A stretch of DNA of 64,000 bases, taken from positions 1-64,000 of the forward strand of contig NW_027018084.1 in NCBI RefSeq assembly GCF_032854445.1. Direction: 5' to 3'. The position numbers and the translations under genes were made by a program. Position 1 is the stretch's first letter. The number at the start of each line of letters is the position of its first letter. A model generated the notes under the pieces. It was given only the letters and a program-made list of their open reading frames with translations, did not search any database and had not been told where the DNA came from. Below are positions 63,666 to 64,000 of the stretch, piece by piece. The stretch is from Liolophura sinensis (lineage: Eukaryota; Mollusca; Polyplacophora; Chitonida; Chitonidae).

Positions 63666-64000
63666 ATTGCATTTATATGTTGGGTTTATCGACTGTTTCT
63701 TAATTTTTTATTTTATTTTACTGTTTAGGTCCTTGAAGAAAAATAGCCAAATCTGAGTGTTTGGGTGACAGATTTATGCAGGTCAGTCACCTTTGAATAC
63801 GATGAAGAAATCCATTCCGAGAAAGCAAACCTAAATGGAGTTATGATGATAGAGTGAAGCAATGGATAGACATTTGAAGAGGTGTCATTTTTTTTTCATA
63901 AACTTGTAAGTTTAATTGTTTAGTGTGGGAACTGTGGAAAGGCTTTAATGTTTGTGTAATTTCACTTATATTTATAGATTCACTATTGTTTATGTTCAGT
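63666..64000. other. No gene recognised
   Basis: AT-rich unassigned end of the window. Confidence 0.35.

Overview
This is a stretch of eukaryotic nuclear DNA: spliced genes with GT-AG introns, abundant SINEs, LINE remnants, miniature inverted-repeat elements and long minisatellites. The dominant SINE has a tRNA-like head, a conserved central domain and a tail ending near CACCAATCAAATAAATAAAT. From memory of such elements I infer a marine lophotrochozoan (mollusc or brachiopod). That rests on the SINE type and gene families, not on a search, and the species is not determined.

Four intact protein-coding genes can be supported, forming two paralogous pairs. (1) Two SLC16-type (monocarboxylate transporter-like) genes with the same five coding exons lie tail to tail: 19917-26469 on + (482 aa) and 45294-37487 on - (481 aa). 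(2) Two galactose-3-O-sulfotransferase-like genes, each with an uninterrupted coding exon, are both on +: 35747-36937 (396 aa) and 56350-57555 (401 aa). The order is transporter(+), sulfotransferase(+), transporter(-), sulfotransferase(+). One simple reading is duplication of a transporter/sulfotransferase segment with inversion of part of it. The products act in different processes (solute transport across a membrane; sulfation of galactosyl glycans in the Golgi), and nothing in the sequence shows a shared pathway.

Left flank (1-19.9 kb): no intact gene. It holds SINEs, inverted-repeat elements, a frameshifted and truncated leucine-rich-repeat receptor fragment resembling a Toll-like receptor N terminus (6252-6760), degenerate 36-42 bp arrays, a 30-bp array carrying CRE-like TGACGTCA sites and a 1.6-kb 20-bp array. 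Gene core (19.9-45.3 kb): both transporters and one sulfotransferase. Introns hold SINEs and inverted-repeat elements, and in the first transporter a 2.3-kb minisatellite grown from the exon 2 splice donor. Middle (45.3-56.3 kb): two 5'-truncated, decayed non-LTR retrotransposons pointing away from each other, one split by a 1.34-kb terminal-inverted-repeat element, plus 16-bp and 30-bp arrays. Right end (56.3-64 kb): the second sulfotransferase, SINEs, a 3.1-kb array of roughly 108 copies of a 29-bp unit open in all three forward frames, and a long hairpin-forming element.

The strongest candidates for something new are the splice-donor minisatellite shared unequally by the transporter paralogs, the polyadenylation signal overlapping the stop codon in both sulfotransferases, the nested 1.34-kb transposon, and the minisatellites whose unit lengths leave them open in several frames. 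No prokaryotic operon, CRISPR array, rRNA gene or intact tRNA gene was seen.
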